Origin: Cololabis saira
Taxonomy: Eukaryota; Chordata; Actinopteri; Beloniformes; Belonidae
DNA length: 64,000 bases
Direction: 5' to 3'
NCBI RefSeq assembly: GCF_033807715.1
Contig: NC_084590.1
Coordinates: forward strand, 4,616,093-4,680,092
The notes under the pieces were generated by a model, which did not search any database, was not told the DNA's origin, and saw only the letters and a list, made by a program, of their open reading frames with translations. Positions 10,431-22,477 of this stretch are shown piece by piece. The translations under genes were made by a program, and so were the position numbers. Positions within the stretch are counted from its first letter, which is position 1. The number at the start of each line of letters is the position of its first letter.

Positions 10431-12489
10431 AAACACTGCAGCCATCTTTGTGCAGCCACGATGTTTTAAACCGTAGATGTTCGTTGATATCCTGTTTATT
10501 ATTGCGTTCGATTTCTTTTACAATCCATGCATTTAAGTTTAATTTTATTGTTGTTGTTTTCTTGTTAGTTAATTGTTTTATGTTTATCGTAGTGTGCCAT
10601 CAGGATTTATTTGGGGTATTGATTCAAATCTGCTTTAGTACCCGTATAAATAAATACTGAAGGATTTTTAATGAGTTGTTTGTGTTGTTTCATACAAATT
10701 TTTGGTCACAACGGCTGTTTGACAGAGCTAGTGCCGAACACTACGCCTTCAATTGTTATTCTGTAAGTGATAATAGTAATATTTGCTATTCTGCAGAATA
10801 ATCCCTAATCTCTGAGACTGATTTCGGCTGTTAAAAGTTATCATTTTCCTGGTTAAGGCCCAGGTGGTGCCCCTGCAATTTAAATCATTTTGGTAACTCA
10901 ATTTGATAAATATTCAACTTATTCATTATTAATAATTGTGAATAAAATTATTAATAACCTTCTGGTAACTGGACAGCCCGCTACCGTGTGGCACAACACC
11001 AACGGACAAAAACTTCAGAAAAGTGCGTACGCCAGCCTCGATGTGTTCGTGAAGGGCCGCAACTTTCCACGTTCAAATCACTTTTTGACCATCTGACCAT
11101 GAGCTTAGAAAGAGGCATATGCACGTTTTTGTACATGAGCCCCCTGGTCTGTGTCTCCCTTTGAGTCAGCTTTTGACACATTTTTTATGTTCCTTATAAG
11201 GAGCTTTGCAGCTTTATTTTGACATCAAGTTTTTTTGTCTTGTCTGTGACATCATTGATTACCAATGGAGTTTGATGCCTGCTTTGTTCCTGGACTTCGC
11301 TTTTGCTAAACCTTCTTCTGTGACATTTGTTATTCTGACTGTGTATGTGGTTTTGACATCTGCTCTTCTTCATTTTGAAGCTGATTGACTGCTTCTGCTC
11401 CCCTCTCTTCTGTCTAAATTCTACATCCAAACTGATCAGAAATACAGGACTGTGAGCCGGTTGGTTCAGGGGCCTGTCAGGAAGTCCTCATGCCCACCCT
11501 GATCTGTGTGTTTAAGTCCCTACCTGGTCCACCATTATGCCAGAAGCCACTGTGTAGCTACGCAGGGACTTTATCCTTTATGAGGCCAGATGAACCCCAT
11601 GCTCCAGTTCTGTCTTACAGAGATTGGTATTAATGACAGTCATAAAACATCACCATGCTCAATCTTACCTTTCACCCTGTACTTTCAGAATCAGCATTAC
11701 AGAATTCATTAAAGGAAATATGAATCAACCCAGAAAGTGCTCAGTGATAAGGTAAGCCTCAATGTTGTGAACACTTCTTTACATAATTTGAGTCTGCGAG
11801 CCAATCAGAAGCTATCTGAAGCCAAACGACATTCCACGTCCTTCCCAGGTGTCTTGCTAAAATGTACAGAAGAAAAATACCATTCAATGGCAGACCTGAT
11901 TATTTCCAAGTAAATGTAAGATTATTTTAGGATGCATATTGGAAACTAAGACTGAACATCCGTGTTAAAGAACATGTTGCTCAGCTGGTTACTAAGTTCT
12001 GTTGTTCCTGCAGCTCAAACTCACTGCAGGTCCGACACTGTCAGGACCCAGAGGTTTTTATTCATGCTTAAACAAACCAGGTCCAGTTATCTACAGTAGC
12101 ATAGTTTTAATAAATTATAAACTTGAAAATTCAATGCTGCAATTAAGAAAAAAAAAAAGCTTTGACAATTAAGGATGGCCAGGTCTGGTTGGTTTACAGG
12201 GTAGGTTAAACTCCATCACATCAAGGTCACTAAACAGCGCTGCCACAACATTCGAACAATAAATGGACTGTCCTTTTGAATAGATCAATCCGTAATTGCC
12301 AAGTGACTGGGTGATTGACGTTTTGAGTGAATACAACTTTTAACATTCCAAGTAAAAAAGAAAATCATACATATACATTTATTTATCATCCCCACTCTAT
12401 ACTTTCTACTTTCATGAATAGGGGCATTAAAAACATATTATGTAAAACTGTTAAAGACAGGATTTTGCATAATTTTGCTTAATTTCATG
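10431..12489. other. Mostly unannotated DNA
   Basis: Non-coding. The only repeat recognised is the fragment at 11000-11150. Open frames here are short and unrelated to known domains. Confidence 0.4.
11000..11150. repeat. Interspersed repeat with GCGTACGCC and CATGAGCCCCCTGG words, fragment 2
   Basis: Contains AAGTGCGTACGCC, then GCACGTTTTTGTACATGAGCCCCCTGG near 11120-11147. The last part resembles the complement-oriented end at 48585-48600. Probably the same diffuse family as 8836-8960. Confidence 0.4.
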
Positions 12490-12612
12490 TGTGTTTTACG
12501 GTGCTTTGTTTTTAAGAGGTTCTCTTTTGTATTTCTATTATTGTAAAGCACTTTGTGATTTTTATCTGCGAAAAGCGCTCCATAAATAAACCTTACCTAC
12601 TTACCTACTAAT
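12490..12612 (+). repeat. Retroposon 3' tail
   Basis: Carries TTGTAAAGCACTTTGTGA, AAAAGCGCTCCATAAATAAA and a terminal CTTA-repeat. A related AAAGCACTTTGTGCT...AAATAAA tail is at 35713-35755. Confidence 0.6.
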
Positions 12613-13157
12613 TATTATATAAAATTTGAATAGGTGTGCTAACTGATGTTATAATACTGACAATGTTTCAGCTCAGTATCCTGCCCTAATCTAATGAGGG
12701 TTGGGTAGGTTGGCAGATTATTTTTGGGGCAGGGATAGATCCTTGTATCAATTGGCCCCTAAATGGTACTTTTGGGGAAAATATATTAGATATATATAAC
12801 TTTGTGTATTTTACACATAATTCTTCATTTTGTTAGTTATTTTTATTTTTTCACATTCTTTTTTTAAATTTATTGTAAGAAATTTGAAGATCAAAATGGT
12901 CAGAACATATTAAAGAAAAAGAGACATCAACTAAGATTATGGTAAAGACAGCAAGACATATGAAGAAGCAGACGAGAAATATCAGGATTACAGCACAAGA
13001 CGTTAATACACCACCCTCAGCAGATACCGCAAAAGATTCAGCCAAAATGAGATTGATGCCAACAGGGAGCTAGAGGTAACTGTTGTTTACACAATAACAA
13101 CAACAACAAAACAAATGTTTTCAGCAGAGCTGGAGAGTAAGCTGACTGAGTATCTGA
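12613..13157. other. No gene seen
   Basis: AT-rich DNA between a retroposon tail and the gypsy relic. No coding signal recognised. Confidence 0.4.
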
Positions 13158-14960
13158 TCAAGTCAGCTCACATATATTTTGAATTAACACAGAAGAAAGT
13201 AAAGAAATCTTTTGAACTGCCTCTTTAGTAGCAGCACCAGGTCGGTATTTGATGTCAAAATCTATATTGGCCAACTGTGCCATCCAGCTTTGCTCCATGG
13301 CACCAAGACTGGCTTTGTGGAGGTGAATCAGTGGATTATTGTCTGTGAAGGCTGTAATCTTTGCTTCCCAAAGGTAGTCTTTGAATATCTCAGTGACTGC
13401 CCATTTGAGAGCGAGCAGCTCAAGTTTGAACGAGCTGTAGTTTTGGTCATTCTTTTCTGTTGGTAGCAGACTCCTGCTAGCATAGGCAATGGCCCGTTCC
13501 CTTCCATCCTGCACCTGCGACAGGACTGCTCCTAAACCACCCAAACTTGCATCTGTGTAAAGGTGGAAGGGATTAGAAAAGTCTGCATAAGCAAGGACAG
13601 GGGCGCTGATGAGGGTTTGTTTCAGTTTATCGAAAGAAACCTGACAATCAGTAGTAGTCTGGAGCGTTGCATAAGCCGAACAGCATGCGGTGGATCCAAA
13701 AAATCCAAAATGGAAAACCACCTGGACTGTTTGAGGCAAATGAGGGACTCTTCAATCCTCGGGATTGGAAAGACATCTTTACAGTATGTGTCGAAGCATT
13801 CAACTTCCGGTAGTCAACACAAAATCTCCAAGTGCCATCCTTTTTCTTTGCAAGCACAATGGGGACGACCCACGGGTTTGAGCTCTCGCTAACCACTCCA
13901 CCATCAAGCATACATTGGAGAAGCTTTCTCAGCCTGGGAAAAAGGATGGTGGAATCGGCCGATACCTTTCTCTGCTTGGTGGGGCAGTACCAGTGGGGAT
14001 CTGGTGTTGCACAGTATCAGTACACCCAAAATCCTCTTCATGGGCTGCAAATACCTTGCTCCATCGATTGAGAAGTTGATCGGTTTCCTGCTGCTCCTCT
14101 TCAGTCAGCCCTTCACCTCGCAGAGCGAACACTCTGGACATCCACTTCAACAATCCCGGGTTGGTCTATGCGAAGCACAAGTTTTTTTTTTTCCCCATGA
14201 ACATCACTTGCATGAATCTGGTACACAGAGGCCAAAGGATGGCGTGGTGGCACAAAGATAGGGAATGGGTGTCACGTCTGGGGGGTAAGGTTTGGACCCA
14301 AACGCAGGAGAGAGAGGGAGGCCGGAGGCAGGAGTTCTCAAAAACAAAAGGATTTATTCCACCAAGGTAAAAAAACAAAAAGCCAAACTAAAATGCTGCA
14401 GAGCAGGATCAAAAAACTCAACGTAACAGGGATCAAAACTTGGAGCACAAGGAGGGAACAAACGGTACGGTCCGACAGGGAACAAAGGAATGACAAGACC
14501 AGATATACACAGGGGATAACGAGACATAGGTGCAGACACAATCAGGGCAGATGGGACACAGGCGGGGCAAAACAGAAACTGAAAACTGGGGGGGAATGTC
14601 AACCTTGACAATGGGTTAACATTTTTAATGCAAATAGGGACTTTTCCCTTCTTAATCACAGCCAGTGTCCTAGCCACATGCCATTACTCCTCGTCACTTA
14701 TGCACTCAAACCAGAATGCAGGGGTTGGTGGTTTTGGAGCTTTGTATTACCTGAACCCAGAGGATCATCTCACTGTGGTGCCTCAACAGTGTCTTGTCTG
14801 GACAGCCTATTCACACCCAACTTCCCATCAGGGGGAGACTCTTCCTCTATTTGTCTGCAGGTGGCAAAAGCTTTTTCCCATGCTCTTTTTTCCTCAGGTG
14901 GAATGGTGGAGGTGAATGCGGTCATTCCTGGGTGATCTCCCTGAAACAGGGATTGCACGC
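13158..14960 (-). pseudogene. Ty3/gypsy retrotransposon pol relic
   Basis: Read on the minus strand, the relic runs from a linker (GKVPICIKNVNPL, about 14600-14680), through the RT N-terminus (VPIVLAKKKDGTWRFCVDYRKLNA, about 13800-13880) and the GLCNAP box (about 13660), to an RNase H domain at 13158-13640 (HLYTDAS, ELLALKWAV, TDNNPLIHL). These are signature motifs of Ty3/gypsy pol. The segment that should hold the catalytic YxDD box is missing between GLCNAP and the RNase H, and frames shift at least twice. Protease and integrase are not seen. Position 14700-14960 is probably upstream pol but is less certain. A solo LTR interrupts the linker. Confidence 0.85.
14270..14610 (-). mobile_element. 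Solo LTR inside the gypsy relic
   Basis: The 341-bp insert begins TGTCACGTC and ends CTTGACA (TG...CA, inverted TGTCA/TGACA) with a 5-bp duplication ATGGG at 14265-14269 and 14611-14615. On the minus strand it has a pyrimidine-rich body and an AATAAA signal at about 14350, as expected for an LTR. The internal region is absent, so it is a recombination product. It interrupts the pol linker and is therefore younger than the host relic. Confidence 0.85.
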
Positions 14961-15552
14961 CTGGTCCCGCCTCCTCCTGATAAGCTTCACCTGTTTTTTA
15001 TCTTGGCAATGCTGATTGCCAGCCAGTCACTGGGAGACAAGTATAGAGGGGGAATACAAAGGAACCATGCGCTCGTGTCCTTAAACGTCCCGTCATGCTA
15101 ACCATACCATGACAAAAAGAAACTCAGTAAACATTAAATCATAGTGGCAGGTCATGGACAGCTCCTGCCACCCCATGACAAACACAAGCTTTGGGTAGTG
15201 ACTGTAAGAACGACATCTCGGATACAAGCGGCCAAAGTGATACAGGATTCCTCTGCAGGGTGTTTGGGTTCTCACATAGAAATGGGTAATCTGAGAGGGC
15301 CTCAGAGTACACCTGCTGCTCCACCGCATTTAGAGGAGCCAAATGAGATGGCTCGGGCATCTGGTGATGATGCCTACAGGATGCCTCCCTGGTGGGCTCT
15401 TCTGGGCATGTTCCACTGGGAGGATAACCCCGGGAAGACCCAGGAAACGCTGGAGGGACTATATCACTCAGCTGGTCTGGGAATGCCTTGGGATCCCCCA
15501 GATGAGCAAGACTAAGTGGCCTGGGAGAGGGAAGTCTGGGTTTCCCTGCTTA

Positions 15553-16110
15553 AGGTTCAGAACGCGTATGCAAGCGCATCATGGCCGACACATGTATCCT
15601 GCATTCCTTTCACGCGTCGACATGCACGTTCTCCAAAAAAGACTGAACGCGTACGCAACCTGCAGTTCTCGCTTTTCACCACGAGTGGCGCTGGTCCAGG
15701 TTAGAGCACCAGCTGACCACACATCGTCAAGTGTTTCCGGTGTTTCTCATCATTGATTACCCGCATGGGCAAGACGAGGGTGGCGAACTCTCCAGTCTCT
15801 CGACAGCTTTGGTTCAACAGTCTAACATACCATCTCTGATGGCACTGGCAACGTTTCCTTTGCCAAGATCGCCACCAAAGCAATGTTATAATCTCCTCTT
15901 CATCCAATGTTGTCATGTTTCTTACTTGTTAGTTGTTCGTTGTTATAATCTGCTACTGCTGCTGCTACTACCGCTACTACTACTGCTACCACAAAATACT
16001 TTATTACTTTTCCAACTCTTGCTCTGCATACTGCCCTCAACCACTTATCTCCGGTGTGGTACGCAAGCGAGGTTGCTGTTGGTTGTGAGCGCGAACGGAC
16101 GAGAATGGAC
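15553..16110 (+). mobile_element. TTA-flanked insertion in LINE tail
   Basis: LINE sequence stops at CCCTGCTTA (15552) and resumes at TTAGGCTACTGCCCCCGC (16111), so 558 bp with a 3-bp TTA duplication lie between. A TTA duplication points to PIF/Harbinger, but terminal inverted repeats are weak. It shares a GAGTGGCGCTGGTCC...CACCAGCTGACCACA segment (15677-15720) with the loop of the fold-back element at 51603-51640. Confidence 0.65.
15951..15991. repeat. Imperfect (CTG/CTA)n trinucleotide run
   Basis: About 13 imperfect CTG, CTA or CCG triplets. Confidence 0.85.
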
Positions 16111-16170
16111 TTAGGCTACTGCCCCCGCAACCCAACAACGGATAAGCGGAAAAAGATGGATGGATAGATT

Positions 16171-16675
16171 TCCCATTTATTTCACATTATCAATATTCTG
16201 TAATAAGAATTTTTTTTTAGATGTTTTTCTGTTTTCTATTTCTATTTTCACTTTTATACATTTTAACCAAATTCTTTGCACAATTTATATATGCATACAT
16301 ACATACATATTACATATATACACATGTAAAAAAAAAAAAAGTTTGTAGGATAAGTCTTCAAGAGATTTAATTTATACCAAAGCACATGCAAGTTACAGTT
16401 TAAAAATTGTTTCTAATCTTTGGTTTTAAATAAATATAAGGAAAATTTGAATTCCCAACAATTTATCTTAAAATGTGAATAAAATAATTTGAAAGAAAAA
16501 ACGGGTCACTAAAATGCAAAGCATTTTACGCTGATATTTCTTTGGTATGCCATATTTAATTGTTGCAACAACTCTTTTCAGTTTCTGTCAGACTCTGTAA
16601 CAGAGACTGCAATCATCTTTCTCGGGTTACACTTTACTTTTCTAGCCATCAGTTCAAAAACCATCTACATTTTTA
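16171..16675. other. No gene seen
   Basis: AT-rich DNA with a short A-run at 16328. No coding or repeat signal beyond that. Confidence 0.4.
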
Positions 16676-17447
16676 GGGCCCGAGCACTGACAGTGCGAAG
16701 GCCCTATTGTATCTGTAGGAATTTTTTTTTTCCTCGTTTTTTTTTATTTTTCGGATGAAATGAGGGCCTTTTTCCCCCTAAACGTGCCCCAAAAGTCACC
16801 AAATTTTGCACGCAAGCCAGGCCTGGCGAAAAAGATATTTAATGGTTTACATTAATGGGCGTGGCCTAATGGCTCAACAGCGCCCCCTAGAAAACTTCGT
16901 GCCTCAAGCCCCACAATACGGTTTCACGTACATGCCCGAAAATCAGTACACACCTGTATGGCCGAAACTGAACAGGAAGTTGGCCATTTTGAATTAATCG
17001 TGTAATTGTGGCGCAATTTATACCATTTCTTCGACTGTTTCTTCGCCCGAACTGTAACGTCTGTTATACATCAAAATGTGCGTCTCTATCCTGCTACAAT
17101 GGGCATTACTTTTTCCAGTCAAAAGCGTTACCGTGGCAACGATAGACGCCAAAAAGCGCGCCCCCCCTTCATCTGATTGGTCCATATTTGACTTTTGAAT
17201 GGTTTGACATAAAGACTCATGGGTGGTGTCATCGGACATGGTTTTGAGTCCTTGAACATAATTGGTGCAAATTAGCCGATATCTGATAGTTCCTACTTTC
17301 TGCCATAACTTTTGAATGGTTTGGTATAGAGAGTAGTGGGTGGTTTCATCCACTAAATGTCCAGGCCTGAAGAATCTACATACAAGCTTCCACTGCAGCC
17401 TGAACGTGCACAAGGGTGCGAGGGCCCGTTCATCGCTGTTTGCAGCT
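16676..17447 (-). repeat. Interspersed repeat, GGGCCCGAGCAC end, copy 1
   Basis: Runs from GGGCCCGAGCACTGACAGTG to GTTCATCGCTGTTTGCAGCT. An inverted copy is at 39537-40191. Both contain the words CCAATCAGATGA and TTTTGAATGG (or complements). Ends are not inverted repeats of each other. The flank is TTA on the left but diverged on the right. Superfamily unknown. Confidence 0.8.
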
Positions 17448-17645
17448 GTAATTTTTGGGTTGTAATTCTGAAACGAGTCAAATCAGCACCACATCAATCT
17501 ACAGCAGGGAGCTGGGATGCAGCCAACATCTAGGAGTTTAATTGGCTACTGGATGACTCAACGCCTTACATCAACCTCAGAGCACCAAAATCTTGGTCCC
17601 ACTGCTGCTTCCACCTGTTGGTGTAGATTTCTGCACAGACATCTA

Positions 17646-17671
17646 CCCCCCCCCCCCCCCCCCCCCCCCCC
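17646..17671. repeat. Poly-C tract (C26)
   Basis: Uninterrupted C run. Confidence 0.95.
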
Positions 17672-17699
17672 AACCACCTCAGTGTCTTCTGTCTACATC

Positions 17700-17940
17700 T
17701 ACACAGCTGGGTCCCCCCTTATGAGCCTGGTCCTGCTCAAGGTTTCTTCCTCCTAAAGGGGAGTTTTTCTTGCCACTGTTTGGATTAAGGTTTTTCTCCC
17801 ATGGGAGTTTTTACCTGCCATTGTTTATGTAATAATTGCTTGGGGGTTTATGTTCATGTTCTGGATCTCTGGAAAGATCCTAGACACAACTTCTGTTGTA
17901 ATAGACGCTATATAAATAAAATTGAATTGATTTGATTTAG
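17700..17940 (+). mobile_element. LINE family B 3' tail, copy 1
   Basis: Contains CCTGCTCAAGGTTTCTTCC, CTAAAGGGGAGTTTTTCTTG and TAGACGCTATATAAATAAAA followed by TTGAAT-type units. A near-identical copy lies at 23108-23368. This is a non-coding 3' UTR of a common fish retroposon; the parent clade is not assigned. Confidence 0.75.
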
Positions 17941-18380
17941 CGATGAATTGATGCGATAATGATTCTACTGTGACATGCAGAACCCACAATTCAGTTCAGC
18001 AACGCTAGGCATCGCCCCATTCAAAGTCATCAGTGGATGCTGAAGACCCTTTCAACATGTACTGTACACAGGAGCAAGCAATTTGTCTGTCATGCACAGT
18101 GCGGTTTTATCTGCAGTTTTCTTGTGCAGCAGAGCTTCAGAGGAGGAGGCCTGAGGAAACTGAATGAGCTGGCACTGTGATGGGAACTGTCCTGGAGGTC
18201 TTTAGAGCTGAATGTGCAGTGAGCAATGTTATATCAAATACAATCCCTAATGGACAATACTGCACATCTTTCACAGCAGTGTTCTTCAATCCAGGTCCTC
18301 AGGACCCTGCATTTCTGGATGTTTTTAGCTCAAACACACCTAATTCACACGAAGAAATCCCCATCAGCTTGTTATCAAGA
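17941..18380. other. Unannotated, with a possible older hAT end
   Basis: From about 18278 a CAGTGTTCTTCAATCCAGG motif looks like an hAT left end. The sequence after the inserted MITE (19337-19420) may be its continuation. No matching right end was found. Confidence 0.35.
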
Positions 18381-18388
18381 CCTGCACC

Positions 18389-18485
18389 CAGTGGCGAAAC
18401 TACCATATATGCAGACAATGCGACTGCATAGGGGCCCGCACGTGTCCAGGGCCCGCACGCGCAGGACCTGGGGACGTGCGGGCTT

Positions 18486-18516
<31 letters not shown>

Positions 18517-19328
18517 GTGTTTACATCAATGTTATGGGCTGGTTATAAAGATATATCTAGTTTAAATAAAAATTTTAATCTATAGATGATCTCGGATGAT
18601 GCCGGTGTAGAGCGCATGTGTAACCCATATTTGCGTAGAGGAAGAGTTGACGAGTGAGGAGAGGAAAGGAGTTAAGGCTGATTTATGGTTCCGCGTTACA
18701 CCAACGCAGATTACGGCGTAGGGTACGCGGCGACGCGCACCGTACGGCGCGCGTCGCCGCGTACCCTACGCCATACCCTACGGCGTCGATTTAACGCGGA
18801 ACCATAATTCAGGCTTGATAGTTGAACTGTTGTCAGGAATTAATTAATGACTTTGCCCAGCGGAAGGCCCGGAAAGTCAAACTGTAATTGTAAGTAATGA
18901 CCCATTATTATTAATATTTGTTATAGTGATAGTGTATCACTAGTTTGTTTGTGTTTATGCGTGTTTATGATGTTTTCATTTGTGGTGTGCCGCCGTGCCA
19001 CCAAATTTCAATCTGTGCGCTGTGTGGGTTTATTCTCAGCTGTTGGCACTGCCGGTGTTCTGTCGCACACTGGCGCACACCGGCGCACTGTGTGCGTTAT
19101 GCTGTTGGTTATATGTGCTATATATATGGGATTTTTTTTAAACATATCTATCTGCGCTGTGGTTGTGTTAAGAGTTAAAGCTGTCAGTAGTGCCCGTTGT
19201 CATTTGAATGGTGATGCATCTGCTGTGAGATTGCGTCAATCACAGCGTGTCTGTTTTGCATTGTGATGGGCAGGGCCCGGTTTTAATGATCTTGCATCGG
19301 GGCCCGGTGCTGAGTTGTTTCGCCACTG
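18389..19328 (+). mobile_element. Non-autonomous hAT MITE with CAGTGGCGAAAC ends
   Basis: Starts CAGTGGCGAAACTACC and ends GTTTCGCCACTG, with a perfect 8-bp duplication CCTGCACC (18381-18388 and 19329-19336). It contains a T27 run at 18490-18516 and the palindromic MITE 18675-18815. No transposase domain was recognised in its frames. Confidence 0.9.
18675..18815. mobile_element. Palindromic TTA MITE, full copy 3
   Basis: Runs from AGGCTGATTTATGGTTCCGC to its near-complement, with TTA on the left and TGA on the right (one mismatch). Very GC-rich centre with tandem CG words. Nested in the hAT MITE. Confidence 0.85.
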
Positions 19329-19440
19329 CCTGCACCAGTCTGTCGATGACCCATTAATTGGAAGCAGGTGTGCTTAAATTGGAGCAGGGAAATATGAGTG
19401 CTGCAGGTCCTGATGACAGAAAGCTGCTTTAAGTAAGAAA

Positions 19441-19476
19441 GTACTGTACTGTACTGTACTGTACTGTACTGTACTG
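19441..19476. repeat. (GTACT)7 pentanucleotide repeat
   Basis: Seven perfect GTACT units. Confidence 0.95.
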
Positions 19477-21950
19477 ACACTGCGTATCAGTACAGGAGAT
19501 CATTCCTGACCAAACCTATAACCTTCTCCAATGAATTTACAGTGACTTCATAGCACTGACTGAATGACCTTTTTACTGCAATAATATGATGTCAGAGAAG
19601 AGAAGAGAAGCATTTTCATTCATATAAAGCTATCACCGAAACATTTTTTTTCTTAAATCATTCTTCTTGTTGTTTTTAACTACAAAAGATTCCTCTGTAA
19701 GTGAGTGTGTATAATTGTGATATTTCTGAAGGGCAGGTTGTCAGCAATCATCAGCCCACGTGTACGTCTGCAGAAGATTCATTATTTTAACATTAGCACA
19801 AAAGACTTTGCTTTTCTGTGGATCAACATTTCCTGCTTGGAGAAAGACCAATCCACCTGGATAACTTTACAATGTGTAATATTAAGATATAGATTAAATG
19901 TATTTTAGGCCATACTGGCCATTTATAAATGAAAAGTAATGAGTAATTCTGACATAATTTCCTAGGTTTAGACCATATTTAGAAGACATTGTGTAAAAAA
20001 AAAAAAAAGAAGCCCCATATAAAAATACTTAGTTTTCTTTCTCCCTATTCATTTCATCTCACAACCTCATGTCTCTCCTCTTACATTAACTACATTTGTA
20101 TTGCTTAAATTTGTCTACGGTATTTATGTATTTAATTATTTAATTATTTTGAACTCCACTCTTATATAGCCTTATGTTTACCCCCATGTTATCCTGCATA
20201 GGTACATTTTCTCTCTGAGACGCTCACACCGAGGGGAGAAGGGCACCGGCGACGTGAGAGGAGTTCAGAAGAAAAAGAGGGACACCCATAGGAGCTGCTG
20301 GGGAATTGCAGGTGTCCAGCACTCACTGCGTCAGTGATACCAACCAGGCAGTGACCCACACACACAAATACCACAAAGAATGTAAGGTACACATGCAAAT
20401 ATTGTCTCTCTTGTATCTTCTGAATTATCACGTTGTTAAGCATTTGAGTTGGAAAATATACTGCACGGTGTTTATGTTGAATGTACCATATATGGACACA
20501 ATTTTGCTTTGTGGGAATGTAAAGACGCATATGGTGAACTGTGTACTTCCTCTTAACAATAAAGTGTATGGATTAACATATAGACACTTATTTCCACTCT
20601 TTTGTAGTTTGACATAAGTGAGGTCCACATTTCACTGACTCCAACAGATTTACATGCACACCCAGTCACACACAAACAACACAATGGCTGACTGACAGGT
20701 GGGCTCGGACTGAGTAGGATAGTGCTTTTGTGTTTGTCAGCCCCTCTATATCAAACCTTGTCAAATGTGCCCTTACAGTACTTACAAAGGGCCTGTCTGT
20801 CCATATGTTTCAGCATGATAGCATACAGTGTAGTGCAATAGTCTGCCATCTCTCTCACAGACACCCGCACACACAGACACACACTTCTGGGGTACTCTTT
20901 GTCCGGTATGGCAAGCCAAAATGCTCCCCTATTATACCAGAAGCCTGATTCCCCAGTACATTATAAGTGTTAATTAATCCTAGCCAAACACAATGCATTC
21001 ACGAAGGGATTCTGCAATCTGCCAAGACCATGTATATGTAGTATGAAACTCAGCTTTTCACTCTTCATTTCCATAGCTTGTGTATGTGTGTGTCTTTGTG
21101 TGTGCTTCTTTGCTAATAATGTTCATCTTGCTTTGTTGGAAGATTATAATCTTTTTAAGTGCTCTGTCACCCATCAGCAGCGTTTGGGGTGTAATATTCC
21201 ACATGTACTTTCTCATTACCTGTTTGCACTTCTTGCACTTGATGGAGGCAGACATCCGCCCACCCTCTGTCAGGGGCTTCTTCCTGCTAAAAGGAAATTG
21301 TCCCACCTCACTGTCACCAAATATTGTTCGGGGGGACAATTATTTGTGTACTGAAAGGTTTTCACTTCGCTACTTTATGTTTCCGAAGATGGCTTTATTT
21401 TATAAGTTCGCACCATGCAGACAAAATTATACCATATTGAAATGCTTGTTATGCCGTCCTGTAAATGACTTGCCAGCCAAATAATGAATCAGCAAGTCAT
21501 TAGTTTGAAATTCCACATTTATTTTCACACCATGTTGTGCTCATTTAAGACTGCTGCTGTGTGTTGTGTTGTGCAGCTGCTCTAATATTCTATAATAAAA
21601 TGCAAACAAGGTTGGTTATGTTTCTTTCAGCTTTCATTTGATGTGAGGAGGGATAAATTGTATTATCAATTGTATAATTAAAGTCAATATTAAAGGGAAA
21701 ATAATGTGTCTTTTTTCTTGTCATGATTCTAAATGCATGGTTGCTAATTGCTGATTGATATAATAGTTTTACATGGGTGCCTTCAACGTATTTCATATGC
21801 TATTTGTTAGCTTCTAATCTACAGTTGTATCACACTGATAAGGTAATGAGAAGCACTTTGTTTCATTATAAGTGACTATCAGAGTTCTTCATTAGACTGC
21901 ACTGTACCACTGACATAATGCTCGTGCACCATCTAAACCAGTGTGCAGAG
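19477..21950. other. No gene seen
   Basis: About 2.5 kb of AT-rich DNA. Frames of up to 134 codons occur but show no domain, codon pattern or splice context that I can support. No repeat with defined ends was recognised. Confidence 0.4.
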
Positions 21951-22099
21951 TTCAAACATGTTTATTTATACAGCAACAATTCACAACAAAATTCTCAGGG
22001 ATTTTTACAAGGAAAGTACGAGAAGAGACTGGAGGGAGTGGCAAACTACCAAGAAGGGGCTCAGGAATACAAGGAAAGAGAATTCAAGAAGAATTCAAG

Positions 22100-22262
22100 C
22101 CCCTGGATTGCAACAGAGGAACCTGAGCAAGACCCATAACCCGTACTGCTCCCCAGGTGCTGTGCCATTGCATGGCAGACCACTGCTCCTAGTTTGACTA
22201 GAAATGGGTTAAATGCAGACAATAAAATGTCGCCATTGTGAGATTACTAAGGGAAACATTTT
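22100..22262 (+). mobile_element. tRNA-type SINE, 3' portion, copy 1
   Basis: Shares TGCTCCCC, GCATGGCAGACCACTG, GACTAGAAATGGGTTAAATG and GATTACTAAGGGAAA with the fuller SINE at 57066-57260. The tRNA-like head is missing or diverged. Confidence 0.65.
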
Positions 22263-22477
22263 TTTTTTATTTTATTATTATTTCATGCAGTTCAGTTCAA
22301 TCCAATGCAGTCCAAACATTGTCAGTTGATAAAAAGCAGGCTAGCTCAGGAAACCACCAGATTTCTTTGAGTCTTCACATTGAGTCAATCTTGAGCAGAC
22401 TGGAGGGAGTGGCAAACCAAGAAGGGGCTAAGAAATGCAGGAATCTCCATCAAACACAAGAGGGCTTAAAAACTGGA

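Larger units (their letters stand above)
15165..16170 (+). mobile_element. LINE family A 3' region, interrupted
   Basis: A degenerate LINE frame starts near AGCTTTGGGTAGTGACTG and continues through MRWLGHLVMMP and RPRKRWRDYITQLVWECLGIPQ. This is the post-RT C-terminal region, followed by GREVWVSLLKV. The frame is broken, and the copy ends in GGATAAGCGG...GATGGATGGAT (16138-16168). Bases 15553-16110 are a later insertion. Same family as 1-125, 22478-23100 and 35763-37215. Confidence 0.8.

Noticed and set aside
13212..13892. Plus-strand frames of 84-109 codons
   Set aside because: They are antisense to the gypsy pol relic, whose minus-strand motifs are clear.
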